A stretch of DNA of 64,000 bases from Palsa-504 sp963795795 (GCA_963795795.1 CAWCJS010000016.1:322185-386184); one strand, 5' to 3'. Counted from the first letter of the stretch, positions 51,322 to 60,236 are shown. Notes: generated from the sequence alone by a model not told the origin. Translations and numbers: made by a program.

Positions 51322-52420
51322 GCCACCTCCCGCGTCGTCCGCCTGCCACATCATCCGCCGACCCGACCGCGCGGTCCATGTGTCCGGCCCCAAGAGTCCC
51401 GTCCCCCCGTTGGCCTCCGGTCAGCATGGGAACGTGGGTCTCAGGAGCGGTGCTGAGCTTCAGCTCGGAGCTGTGGTAGGCGGCCCGGCCGGCCAGGTCG
51501 GGGCTGTACCTGGTGATGATCTGGCGGACCCGCTGGGCGGCGAGCGGGCCGAGCAGGTCGTAGCAGCCGATGAACAGCTCCCGGGCAGCCGACCGCGGCC
51601 AGGCGGCGGGGAGGAGCTCGGCTGGCAGGTCGGGGTCGAGCCCGGGAAAGGCCCGCCACTCGTCCATGACCCGGGTCCTGGCGATCAGCGCGTCCGTCGG
51701 AGGCACCTGCCCGGCCGCCGTGGTGTCCCGCAGCCGGCTGGCGAACGCGATGAAGTGCTCGTACCGGGCCCGCAGCCCGCCCAGATCCCAGGCGCTGGCG
51801 GGGATATCGCACTCGGTCGGGACCGAGGTAGCTCGGAACGCCGTCGCAGTGGTGATCCCGAGGTCCTTCAGGTACCCGATCACCTCGGCGGCGTGGTCGC
51901 GGGGGGAGACCCACAGGCCGTCGTACAGCGGCGCGAACCCGAGCCAGCGGAGCTGCTTGCGCAGCGCGTCGCGCGCCGCCCGGTTGTCCTCGGGAATGGA
52001 GAACGCGACCAGCGACCACCTCCCGTCCCACGGCTGGTTGGCCGCGCCGAAGGAGAAGATCCGCCGGGCTCCGTCGTCGAGGATCGCCGCCGCCCGGGGG
52101 CTCAGCCGGGAGAACGTACGCCGGCCGGTCTTGGAGGTGACCAGCAGCCCGTTACGCGTCAGTCGGCTCAGCGCGGCCCGCGCCGCCGAGTCGCTGACGC
52201 CGAACTCCCCGAGCAGCGCCACGATCGCCGCCGAGGGCAGCGGTTCGGTCCGCTGCCACCAGTAGTCGCCGAGCAGGGTGAGCAGCAGCCGCGGCGGCCG
52301 CTCCGCGGCGGCGCCGGGCGAAGTCCACGGTCCGGCCTGGTCAGCGTCCAGGTCGGCAAGGCTCCTCACGGAACGAGAATAACTTTGGCGCGCCCCTGCC
52401 GTGGAGGCGGAAGCAGCCAT
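51254..52420 (-). CDS. PaaX-family transcriptional repressor
   Basis: 388 residues if started at ATG 52420. The PaaX layout is clear: winged helix (RLLLTLLGDYWWQRTEPLPSAAIVALLGEFGVSDSAARAALSRLTRNGLLVTSKTGRR), central domain (WDGRWSLVAFSIPEDNRAARDALRKQLRWLGFAPLYDGLWVSP) and C-terminal helices (VMDEWRAFPGLDPDLPAELLP, ARELFIGCYDLL). PaaX proteins sense aryl-CoA compounds in the founding case. It overlaps the downstream alcohol dehydrogenase by 68 bases and is divergent from the methyl-transfer operon, so it is the prime candidate regulator. Confidence 0.88.
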   Translation of the reverse strand: MAASASTAGARQSYSRSVRSLADLDADQAGPWTSPGAAAERPPRLLLTLLGDYWWQRTEPLPSAAIVALLGEFGVSDSAARAALSRLTRNGLLVTSKTGRRTFSRLSPRAAAILDDGARRIFSFGAANQPWDGRWSLVAFSIPEDNRAARDALRKQLRWLGFAPLYDGLWVSPRDHAAEVIGYLKDLGITTATAFRATSVPTECDIPASAWDLGGLRARYEHFIAFASRLRDTTAAGQVPPTDALIARTRVMDEWRAFPGLDPDLPAELLPAAWPRSAARELFIGCYDLLGPLAAQRVRQIITRYSPDLAGRAAYHSSELKLSTAPETHVPMLTGGQRGDGTLGAGHMDRAVGSADDVAGGRRGRWHEDQGSGAQGRGQGLGDHRAGA

Positions 52421-52482
52421 GACACCCAAGGGCAGCCGACAGGTGACATTTTGAGCGGCGGGAAGCGCGTGATATGAACTTA

Positions 52483-52513
52483 GACGGTCCATGGGTTAGC
52501 AGCGTGAACCGTC
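52483..52513. promoter_or_regulatory. Weak operator candidate between PaaX and the methyl operon
   Basis: GACGGT (52483-52488) and ACCGTC (52508-52513) are a 6-base inverted repeat separated by 19 bases, just upstream of the first gene at 52539. It may be a PaaX site; the short arms make this tentative. Confidence 0.3.
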
Positions 52514-52538
52514 AATCCTGGTGAGATGAGGTCCAGCC

Positions 52539-53660
52539 ATGTCCCCCCGAACCAGCCCTCCGTTCCGGGCCGACCACGTCGGCAGCCTGCTGCGCCCGCC
52601 GCGCCTCCTGCAGGCCAGGGACGATTTCGCCGCCGGGCGGATCACCGCGGCCGACCTGCGCGCCGTCGAGGACGAGGAAATCCCCACTGCGATCCGGATG
52701 CAGGAAGAGGTGGGTCTCCAGTCGGCCACCGACGGGGAGTTCCGCCGCGCCTCCTGGCACATGGACTTCATCTACGCGCTGGGCGGCGTCTCCAAGGCCC
52801 CCGGCCACCTGGCCGTGAAGTTCCATAACGCGGCGGGTGATATCGAGTTCACCCCCGCCTCGATCGTGGTCGACGGGAAGCTCAGCATCGAGGACACGAT
52901 CTTCGCCGACGCCTTCACCTTCCTGAAGTCCCACGTCACCACGGCCGTGCCCAAGCTCACCATCCCCTCGCCGAACATGGTCCACTACCGCGGCGGCCCG
53001 GCCATGCTGGACCCGGCCATCTACGCCGACATCGAGGAGTTCTGGGCCGACCTGGCCGCCGCCTACGCCGACGAAGTCCAGCGCCTGGCCACCCTGGGCT
53101 GCACCTACCTCCAGTTCGACGACACCAGCCTGGCCTACCTCAACGACCCCGCCCAGCGCGCCGAGATCGCCGGGCGCGGCGAGGACGCCGACCACCTGCA
53201 CCTGCGCTACATCAAGCAGATCAACGCCGCGGTCAAGGACCGGCCCCAGGGCATGGCCATCACCACCCACATGTGCCGCGGCAACTTCCGCTCCTCCTGG
53301 GTGGCCTCCGGCGGGTACGACTTCGTGGCCGAGGCGCTGTTCTCCGAGCTGGACGTGGACGGGTTCTTCCTGGAGTACGACGACGAGCGCTCCGGCGGCT
53401 TCGAACCCCTGCGGTTCGTCCCTAAGGGCAAGCAGGTCGTCCTGGGCCTGGTCACCACGAAGCGCCCGGAGCTGGAGTCCAAGGACGACCTCAAGCGCCG
53501 CATCGACGAGGCGGCCAAGTTCGTGCCCCTGGACCAGCTGTGCCTGTCCGGCCAGTGCGGCTTCTCCTCCACGGTGGAGGGCAACGCCCTCAGTGCGCAG
53601 GAGCAGCTGGCCAAGCTCCGCCTGATCGTCGAGACCGCCCACGACATCTGGGGCGACTGA
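52539..53660 (+). CDS. Short MetE-like (cobalamin-independent methionine synthase C-domain) methyltransferase 1
   Basis: 373 residues, half the length of classical MetE and lacking the N-terminal domain. The barrel has the expected landmarks: FRADHVGSLLRPPRLLQAR, SATDGEFRR, VPKLTIPSPNMVHY, CTYLQFDDTSLAYL, zinc ligands in ITTHMCRGN and LSGQCGFSS, and EYDDERSGGFEPL. Such short proteins transfer a methyl group from a folate, corrinoid or methylated substrate to a thiol. It opens the plus-strand operon, divergent from PaaX. Confidence 0.9.
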   Translation: MSPRTSPPFRADHVGSLLRPPRLLQARDDFAAGRITAADLRAVEDEEIPTAIRMQEEVGLQSATDGEFRRASWHMDFIYALGGVSKAPGHLAVKFHNAAGDIEFTPASIVVDGKLSIEDTIFADAFTFLKSHVTTAVPKLTIPSPNMVHYRGGPAMLDPAIYADIEEFWADLAAAYADEVQRLATLGCTYLQFDDTSLAYLNDPAQRAEIAGRGEDADHLHLRYIKQINAAVKDRPQGMAITTHMCRGNFRSSWVASGGYDFVAEALFSELDVDGFFLEYDDERSGGFEPLRFVPKGKQVVLGLVTTKRPELESKDDLKRRIDEAAKFVPLDQLCLSGQCGFSSTVEGNALSAQEQLAKLRLIVETAHDIWGD

Positions 53661-53944
53661 GGAACACCACAATCCCGTGCGGTGGCCTTTGTGTCGCACG
53701 ACTATTAACCATTGCGTTAATCCGGTTTATCCCGGGTCGGCCTTGTGCGCCGCGACAACCGACCCCCGGAAAGCTTGTGGCGCTCGTCGTTGCTTTCCCG
53801 GCCCTGAACGCCCAGGATAGCCAGCATGGGGTCCCGTATGGTCAAGGACGGCCCGCCGCCAATTCTTTTTCCCCGCCGGGTGAATTCCCGCCATTCGCAA
53901 TTCGTGTCCCCGGCCGTTTCATTCCGCCGATCGCGGCTGGCCTG
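53661..53944. other. Spacer between MetE-like 1 and the MetV-like gene
   Basis: 284 bases without a recognisable gene, less GC-rich in parts. It contains the inverted repeat at 53704-53721 and could hold a second promoter, so the operon may be split into two transcription units here. Confidence 0.45.
53704..53721. promoter_or_regulatory. Palindrome in the operon spacer
   Basis: ATTAAC (53704-53709), six bases, GTTAAT (53716-53721): a perfect AT-rich inverted repeat, a plausible regulator site for the downstream MetV/MetF genes. Confidence 0.4.
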
Positions 53945-54454
53945 GTGACCGCCGGGCCGCCCGTCCCCGCGCACCCGCACCTGGGCGTCCGCATGGCGTA
54001 CCGGCTGCAACGGGCGCTGCGGCCCAACGCGGGCTGGCGGTGGCTCAGCGCCAGGATCGAGGCGTCGGGCCCGGCGCGCGCCGGCTTCACCGCCGCGGAG
54101 CGGGTGGTCAAGGAGGACCTGTTCGGCTGCCGGATGTGCGGCCAGTGCGCCCTGCCCGTCACCGGCTACGTGTGCCCGATGGGCTGCCCGAAGGAACTGC
54201 GCAACGGGCCGTGCGGGGGAGTGGGCCCGGACGGTTCCTGCGAGGTGTACCCGGCGCTGACGTGCGTCTGGGTCGACGCCTACGAGCGCGCCGCCAGCCA
54301 GGGCCGGGCCGCCGACCTGCGCCTGCTGCACCGCCCCGCCGACCACCGCCGCTGGGGCCAGAGCTCGTGGCTGAACTACTGGCAGGGCCGCGACGAGGGG
54401 CTGTGGACCAGCCAGGCCAGCGAGACCGGCGGCTACCCGGGAGCGGATCGGTGA
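53945..54454 (+). CDS. MetV-like protein (methylenetetrahydrofolate reductase C-terminal domain protein)
   Basis: 169 residues from GTG 53945. The core is a Cys-rich module: FGCRMCGQCALPVTGYVCPMGCPKELRNGPCGGV, then CEVYPALTCVWVDAYERA. This matches the zinc-binding domain named after the methylenetetrahydrofolate reductase C-terminus, known in acetogens as MetV, a partner of MetF. The next gene, a MetF-like reductase, begins within its stop codon (GTGA), so the two are translated together and are likely subunits of one enzyme. Confidence 0.85.
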   Translation: MTAGPPVPAHPHLGVRMAYRLQRALRPNAGWRWLSARIEASGPARAGFTAAERVVKEDLFGCRMCGQCALPVTGYVCPMGCPKELRNGPCGGVGPDGSCEVYPALTCVWVDAYERAASQGRAADLRLLHRPADHRRWGQSSWLNYWQGRDEGLWTSQASETGGYPGADR

Positions 54455-55365
54455 GCCTGCGCGAGCGCTTGGCGTCGGGCGGCTTCGCGGTGACCGCCGA
54501 GATCAGCCCGCCGCGCGGGGCGAGCACGGACCCGATCACCAGGGCGGCCACGCTGCTGCGGGGCTGGGTCGACGCCGTCAACGTCACCGACAACCAGGGC
54601 TCGAACGTGCGGCTGGCCAGCTGGGCCGGGAGCCTGGCCGTGCTGGCCGCCGGGCTCGAGCCGGTCATGCAGATGACCTGCCGGGACCGCAACCGCATCG
54701 CGCTCCAGTCCGACCTGCTCGGAGCCGCCGCGCTCGGCATCCGCACGATCCTGGTCATGACGGGGGACCACCCGACGGCCGGCGATCACCCCGGCGCCAA
54801 GCCGGTGTTCGACCTGGACAGCATCCAGCTCCTGTGGACCCTGCGGACCATGCGCGACCAGGCCGTCCTGCTGTCCGGGCGCACGCTAGACCCCGCGCCC
54901 GAGTGCTTCCTCGGCGCGGTCGAGAACCCGTTCGCCCCGCCCGTCGATTTCCGCGCCGAACGGCTCGGCAAGAAGATCGCGGCCGGCGCGCAGTTCGTGC
55001 AGACGCAGTTCGTGTTCGACGTCCCGGCGTTCGGGCGGTGGATGGCGCAGGTCCGCGACCTCGGGCTGACCGAGCGGTGCGCCATCCTGGCCGGCGTCGG
55101 CGCGGTCAGGTCCCTGCGAGCCCTGGACTACATGCGCGACAAGGTGCCGGGGGTGCACGTGCCGGACGAGGTCTACCGCAGGCTGCGGGCAATCCCTTCA
55201 GACCGAACGGCGGCGGAGGGAGTCCTGCTAGCCGCCGAGATCGTCGAGCAGGTGCGCGAGATCCCGGGCGTGGCGGGGGTGCACCTGCTGGTCGCAGGGA
55301 ACGAGCAGGCGGTCCCCGGGATCCTGGACGGGGCCGGCCTCGGGGTGGGCCACGATGGACGTTGA
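54451..55365 (+). CDS. metF: MetF-like methylenetetrahydrofolate reductase
   Basis: 304 residues from GTG 54451. MetF TIM-barrel marks: FAVTAEISPPRGASTDPITRAA, VDAVNVTDNQGSNVRLAS, GLEPVMQMTCRDRNRIALQSDLLGAAALGIRTILVMTGDHPTAG, PECFLGAVENPF, KIAAGAQFVQTQFVFD and ILAGVGAV. It should interconvert 5,10-methylene-THF and 5-methyl-THF. Paired with the upstream MetV-like protein it resembles the two-subunit MetVF type. It overlaps the next gene by 11 bases. Confidence 0.9.
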   Translation: MSLRERLASGGFAVTAEISPPRGASTDPITRAATLLRGWVDAVNVTDNQGSNVRLASWAGSLAVLAAGLEPVMQMTCRDRNRIALQSDLLGAAALGIRTILVMTGDHPTAGDHPGAKPVFDLDSIQLLWTLRTMRDQAVLLSGRTLDPAPECFLGAVENPFAPPVDFRAERLGKKIAAGAQFVQTQFVFDVPAFGRWMAQVRDLGLTERCAILAGVGAVRSLRALDYMRDKVPGVHVPDEVYRRLRAIPSDRTAAEGVLLAAEIVEQVREIPGVAGVHLLVAGNEQAVPGILDGAGLGVGHDGR

Positions 55366-56794
55366 CCTCCGGCCGGTCAGGAAGCTGCGCGAGTCCGCCG
55401 CGGCGCGGGCGGCGATCGGTCCGATCATCGAGGCGGTGTGCGCCTCGCCCGCCGACCTGTCCCGCCTGCGGGTGGTCTGCGACTGGATCCAGTACCGGAG
55501 CAACTTCCGCGACGCCGTGGTCAGCAGGCCGATCGGGGGCACGGACGTCGAGCTCGCGGTCGACCTGCGCCGCTGCGGCGACATCGACCCGAAGACCCCC
55601 GACGACCTGGCCGGCCAGGTCAAGCGCGCGCTATCCGATCAGTCGGGACTGGCCCTGGAGCCCTGGGTGCCCGGGCGGGACAGCTGCATCTGGCGGTTCA
55701 ACGCGCTGTACTGGCAGGCGCTGTCGGTCTGGGAGCAGGCCACCGGCCGCGAGTACGAGCAGTCCCTGCCCGGCGGAGAGAGCGACGCGCGGAACACCGA
55801 GGCGGCCAGCGAGCTCATCCTGGAGCTCTTCCGGCTCTGGGACGACCTTGCTGCCCGCCGCGCGCTGCCCGACGAGCTGTACGTGCTCGAGCTCGGCGTC
55901 GGGAACGGGAACCAGGCCCGCACCTGGCTGGACGAGTTCGTCCGGCTCGACCAGCGGCACGGGCGCGACTATTACCGCAGGCTGCGCTACCTGATGGGGG
56001 ACTACTCGGCCCACGTGCTCGAGCGGGCGCACCAGGCCGTCGCCCACCACGGCGAGAAGGTCAGCGCGCTAGTCGTCGAGGCGACCCGCCCGGCGGTCAC
56101 GCTCGGTTTCCTGACCGGCAAGACCTTCCTGGTCTACATCTCCAACGTGTACGACAACCTGCCCACCGACGAGGTGGCCTCCATCCACGGGCGCACCTAC
56201 CAGGTCGAGACGCAGGCCTTCCTGGGTGACGACGACGCCAGCGTGATCGCGGACCGGTTCGGGACCAGTCCGGACGGGCTGGTCCCGCTCATCGACCGGC
56301 TGCTGCGGATCGGGCCCGAGCTGCTGAGCGAATCCGCCCCCGCGCAGTTCGCCGACCCCGGCCAGGCGGTCTCGTTCTGGCAGGCGGTGTGGGACGCGCT
56401 CCGGCTGCGGGAACGGTACACCCCGCTGGAGGGCCTGGACCGCTACCAGGTCACCCCCGCGCTGACCGGCGAGATCCTGCGGCCGCTGCTCGAGTCCGAA
56501 GGCGACGTCCGCATGCACGTCAGCAACGGCGCGCTGGCCAGCTTCACCGGGACACTGCCGTTGCTGCACCCGTACGGCCGCGTGCAGTGCCACGACCTGT
56601 TCCTGACCAGCCGGCCGCAGTACCGCACCGGGTTCTACGGCCCGGGCAAGTACGACGGGTCGGTGGTCAACTGGGTGAACGGGCCGCTGCTGCAGCTGGT
56701 CGCGAGCCGCCGGGGGTTCGGCGTCGAGTTCGCGCCGTTCCGCCAGCGGCCCGGCTCGAACATCACCACGCTCACCGCGCAGGCCAGGGACTGA
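55355..56794 (+). CDS. Predicted SAM-dependent methyltransferase of unknown target, one-carbon operon
   Basis: 479 residues. SAM motif I is YVLELGVGNGNQART (residues 176-190), followed by the acidic YLMGDYSAHVLERA segment. A large N-terminal part (about 1-170) with VVCDWIQYRSNF and WRFNALYWQALSVWEQATGREYEQSLPGG precedes the Rossmann part. A C-terminal region (about 360-479) ends YRTGFYGPGKYDGSVVNW. I do not recognise the family. It is translated from within metF (11-base overlap) and sits between two MetE-like genes and metK, so it is the probable end user of the SAM made by the operon. Confidence 0.8.
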   Translation: MDVDLRPVRKLRESAAARAAIGPIIEAVCASPADLSRLRVVCDWIQYRSNFRDAVVSRPIGGTDVELAVDLRRCGDIDPKTPDDLAGQVKRALSDQSGLALEPWVPGRDSCIWRFNALYWQALSVWEQATGREYEQSLPGGESDARNTEAASELILELFRLWDDLAARRALPDELYVLELGVGNGNQARTWLDEFVRLDQRHGRDYYRRLRYLMGDYSAHVLERAHQAVAHHGEKVSALVVEATRPAVTLGFLTGKTFLVYISNVYDNLPTDEVASIHGRTYQVETQAFLGDDDASVIADRFGTSPDGLVPLIDRLLRIGPELLSESAPAQFADPGQAVSFWQAVWDALRLRERYTPLEGLDRYQVTPALTGEILRPLLESEGDVRMHVSNGALASFTGTLPLLHPYGRVQCHDLFLTSRPQYRTGFYGPGKYDGSVVNWVNGPLLQLVASRRGFGVEFAPFRQRPGSNITTLTAQARD

Positions 56795-56796
56795 TC

Positions 56797-57810
56797 ATGG
56801 TCCTGCTGCCGACCACCGTGGTGGGCTCGTACTCGGTGCCGGAATGGCTGGAGCGGCTGAAGACCGAGTACTACCAGCGCCGGATCAGCGCGCAGCACCT
56901 CGCCGAGATCCACGAGGTGGCCATCAAGGCGGCGGTCAAGGACCAGGAACTGGCCGGCATCGACATCGTCTCGGACGGTGAGCTGCGCCGGGACAACGAC
57001 GTGGACTACTTCCTCGCCCGCATTCCTGGCGTGCATATCCCGCAGCGGGGCAAGACCGACTACTTCGACTACTACGACGCCGAGGTCACCAGGCCGCTGC
57101 CCGAGGTGCCTGAGGGCCTCGGCCTGGCCGACGACTTCCTGTTCACCCGCCAGCTCACTGGCCGGCCGGTCAAGTTCTCCTTCACCGGCCCGTTCTCGCT
57201 GTCCCGCCGGATCCGCGACGACGCGTACCCCGACCCCGGCGGCCTGGTGCGCGCGCTGGCCCGCAGGCTGAACGCCGAGGCCCGCGAGCTCGCCGCGGCC
57301 GGCGCTGACCTGCTGCAGATCGACGAGCCGTTCCTGGCCGGGTACCCGGAGCACGTGGAGCTCGCGGTGGAGGCGGTCAACATCGTCACCGACGGCGTGC
57401 CCGCGACCTGGGCGCTGCACGTGTGCTACGGGAACAGGTACGCGCGCCCCTCCTGGGAGGGGCACTACGACTTCCTGTTCCCCGCGGTCAAGGCGGCGCG
57501 GGTGGACCAGATCGTCCTGGAATTCGCCCGCAAGGGCCTGGACGACCTGCGGCTGATCCGGAAGTACGAGTGGGAGAGGTGGCTCGGCTTCGGGGTGATC
57601 GACGTCAAGACCTCGCAGGTCGAGTCGGCCGAGCTGGTCGCGTCCCGGATCAGGCGCGCGCTGGAGTACGTGCCGGCGGACCGGCTCATGATCAACCCGG
57701 ATTGCGGGCTGCGGCACCTGGCGCCCGACGTGGCCAGGCAGAAGCTGCGCGCCATGGTGGCCGGGACCGCCGCGGTCCGGGCCGAACTGGAGGGAGGCGA
57801 CAAGGCATGA
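56797..57810 (+). CDS. Short MetE-like methyltransferase 2
   Basis: 337 residues from ATG 56797, two bases after the preceding stop. Core MetE features without the N-terminal domain: LLPTTVVGSYSVPEWLE, DIVSDGELRRDNDVDYFLAR, KFSFTGPFSLSRRI, AGADLLQIDEPFLAGYPE, the zinc ligands of ALHVCYGN and NPDCGLRHLAPDVARQKL. It differs clearly from MetE-like 1, so the two probably use different methyl donors or thiols. The stop overlaps the metK ATG (ATGA). Confidence 0.88.
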   Translation: MVLLPTTVVGSYSVPEWLERLKTEYYQRRISAQHLAEIHEVAIKAAVKDQELAGIDIVSDGELRRDNDVDYFLARIPGVHIPQRGKTDYFDYYDAEVTRPLPEVPEGLGLADDFLFTRQLTGRPVKFSFTGPFSLSRRIRDDAYPDPGGLVRALARRLNAEARELAAAGADLLQIDEPFLAGYPEHVELAVEAVNIVTDGVPATWALHVCYGNRYARPSWEGHYDFLFPAVKAARVDQIVLEFARKGLDDLRLIRKYEWERWLGFGVIDVKTSQVESAELVASRIRRALEYVPADRLMINPDCGLRHLAPDVARQKLRAMVAGTAAVRAELEGGDKA

Positions 57811-59018
57811 GCGGCGCCGAGGAGGGGTTCCTGTTCACCTCGGAATCGGTGACGGAAGGCCACCCGGATAAGGTGGCCGACCAGATCTCCGACGCGATCG
57901 TGGACGCCGCGCTGGCCCAGGACCCTTCCTCGCGGGTGGCGGTGGAGACCCTCCTGACCACGGGCCTGGTCGTGCTGGCCGGCGAGATCACCACGGCCGC
58001 CGTCCTCGACTTCGCGGCGATCGCCCGCCAGGTGATCTGCGAGATCGGGTACGACACCGGCGACTTCGGGTTCGACGGCAACGCGGTCGGCGTGATCACG
58101 GCGCTGGACAAGCAGTCGCCCGACATCGCGCGCGGGGTGGCGGAGTCGCACGACGCGCGCCGCCTGGGGAGCACCGATCCGTTCGATTCGGTCGGCGCGG
58201 GCGACCAGGGCATGATGTTCGGCTACGCGAGCAACGAAACGCCTGAGCTGATGCCGATGCCGATCGTGCTGGCGCACAAGCTCGCGCGCCGGCTCGCGCA
58301 GGTCCGCCGGGACGGGCTGCTCCCGTACCTGCGGCCGGACGGCAAGACGCAGGTCACGGTGCGCTACGACGCGGCTGGCCGACCGGTGCGGGTGGAGAAG
58401 GTGCTCATCTCCACCCAGCACGAGGACGGGGTGGAGGCCAAGCTCTCCGACGCCCTGTGGGAACAGGTGGTGACGCAGGCGCTGCCACCGGACCTGTACG
58501 ACCCCGCCGCGCTGCGCGCGGAGTTCTACGTCAACCCGACCGGGCGGTTCGTGATCGGCGGGCCGGTGGGCGACACCGGGCTGACCGGGCGCAAGATCAT
58601 CGTCGACACCTACGGCGGGTTCGCCAGGCACGGCGGCGGCGCCTTCTCCGGCAAGGACCCGACCAAGGTGGACCGGTCGGCCTCCTACGCGGCCCGGCAC
58701 GTGGCCAAGAACATCGTGGCGGCCGGGCTGGCCGACCGGGTCGAGGTCCAGGTGGCCTACGCGATCGGGGTGGCCAGGCCGCTGTCGCTGCTCGTCGAGA
58801 CGTTCGGCACGGAAAAGATGGGACGCAGTGCCCTTGTTGGCCTGGTGCGCGACCATTTCGACCTGCGCCCCGCCGCCCTGGTCCAGAACCTGGACCTACG
58901 CCGCCCCGTGTACCGAAGGACCGCCGCCTACGGGCACTTCGGGCGCGACGAGCCCGGATTTACCTGGGAGTACACGGACCGGGCCGCCATTCTCCGCGAC
59001 GCGGCCGGGCTCGGCTAG
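57807..59018 (+). CDS. metK: S-adenosylmethionine synthetase
   Basis: 403 residues, standard length. All signature segments are present: LFTSESVTEGHPDKVADQISDAIVDA, ALDKQSPDIARGV, SVGAGDQGMMFGYASNETPELMP, KTQVTVRYD, FVIGGPVGDTGLTGRKIIVDTYGG, GGGAFSGKDPTKVDRSASYAARHVAKNIVAAGLA and a GHFGR end. It makes SAM from methionine and ATP. Placement at the end of a methyl-transfer operon, not with the housekeeping genes that usually flank metK, suggests a dedicated paralogue. Confidence 0.95.
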   Translation: MSGAEEGFLFTSESVTEGHPDKVADQISDAIVDAALAQDPSSRVAVETLLTTGLVVLAGEITTAAVLDFAAIARQVICEIGYDTGDFGFDGNAVGVITALDKQSPDIARGVAESHDARRLGSTDPFDSVGAGDQGMMFGYASNETPELMPMPIVLAHKLARRLAQVRRDGLLPYLRPDGKTQVTVRYDAAGRPVRVEKVLISTQHEDGVEAKLSDALWEQVVTQALPPDLYDPAALRAEFYVNPTGRFVIGGPVGDTGLTGRKIIVDTYGGFARHGGGAFSGKDPTKVDRSASYAARHVAKNIVAAGLADRVEVQVAYAIGVARPLSLLVETFGTEKMGRSALVGLVRDHFDLRPAALVQNLDLRRPVYRRTAAYGHFGRDEPGFTWEYTDRAAILRDAAGLG

Positions 59019-59173
59019 CCCGGCGCCGACCCGCGCTAGCCGCTTGTGGTCCGGCTCAGGAAGCGGCCGGGCTGATTTGGGGATCGCGTCATTGTTCCGC
59101 TGCGCCTTTCATGGAAATCTCCGCCTAAGCGCGAAATGAGCGGGAATTTTGGCTGCCTAAGTAAGGGGCCCGA
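59019..59173. other. Spacer between metK and the zinc dehydrogenase
   Basis: 155 bases. GCCGCTT at 59039-59045 and AAGCGGC at 59061-59067 can form a 7-base stem with a 15-base loop, which might end the metK transcript. The AAGTAAGGGG before 59174 is the likely ribosome site of the next gene. Confidence 0.35.
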
Positions 59174-60204
59174 GTGCTGGCCGCAGTGACCAGATCACCT
59201 GGCGACATGGTGATCGAGGATGTTCCCGATTCGGGACCTGCCCGTGCCGGGAACGTTATCGTGCGGCCGGAGGCGGTCGGTATCTGCGGCTCGGACTTCC
59301 ACCTGTTTTCCGGTGACGTGGGCGCGCTTTCCGGCCTGCGCGACTTCTATCCGCGGATCCAGGGCCACGAGGTGTCCGCGGTGGTCGAAGATCCCGGTGA
59401 CAGCCACACCGTCACAAAAGGCGAGCGGGTCGCGATCTGGCCGCTGCTCCCGTGCGGGGCCTGCTACCCATGCCGAATCGGGCGCCCCAACGTGTGCGTG
59501 TCATTCCGGCTGGTCGGGGTGCACCTCGACGGGGGCCTGGCCGAACGGCTCGAGGTGCCCGCGTCGGCGGTCTTCCCCACGGGCGACCTGGACCCCGACG
59601 GCACGACGTTCGTCAGCCGGCCTCGGTGGTCGTGCACGCCCTGGCGCGCGGGCGGGTGCAGGCGGGGGAGCAGGTCGTGGTGTTCGGCGCCGGGCCGATC
59701 GGCCTGGCCACGGTGCTCGCCGCGGCGGACGCGGGCGCGCGGGTGCTGTCGGTCGATCCCGTGGCCGGCCGCAGGGACCTGGCCAAGCGGCTCGGCGCCG
59801 AGCGCGTGGCCTGGGCCACGCCCGGCGAACTCCTGGCGGCCGCCCGGGACTGGACCGCCGGCGAGGGCCCGGTCCTGGTGGTCGAGACCAGCGGCGAGCC
59901 CGGCGTCCTGCCGCAGGCCATCGAGATGGTCGGTGCGGCGGGCCGGGTGGTGGTCATCGGCATGTCCTCGGGCACCGCGGCGGTCCGGCCCGGCGCCTTC
60001 CCGGAGAAGGAAATTGACGTTATCGGCTCCAGCTGCGCGACCGCCGAGGATTTCCGCAATGCGGTGCGGCTGGTATCGGCCCATAGCGCATCGCTCACCG
60101 CGCTCTTCTCGCATCATTTCCCGCTCGAGCGCGCAGCGGAGGCATTCGAATTCGCGATGAGGCGGCCACAGGACGCGATCAAGATCGTAGTGACCGTCAA
60201 TTAA
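59174..60204 (+). CDS. Zinc-type sorbitol/threonine-like dehydrogenase, apparent missing base
   Basis: About 343 residues from GTG 59174. MDR features: catalytic zinc ligands in VGICGSDFHLF and IQGHEVSAVVED, structural zinc CGACYPCRIGRPNVC, cofactor loop VVVFGAGPIGLATVLAAADAGARVLSVD. One G is missing at about 59614 (GTCAGCC where GTCGAGCC is expected); the second half starts EPASVVVHALARG and ends IKIVVTVN in the next frame. It is close to sugar-alcohol and amino-alcohol dehydrogenases. It precedes a Liv-type importer and may oxidise the imported substrate. Confidence 0.88.
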
Positions 60205-60236
60205 TGCACCGGAAATCACTGCCCTGAGGGGGAGAG

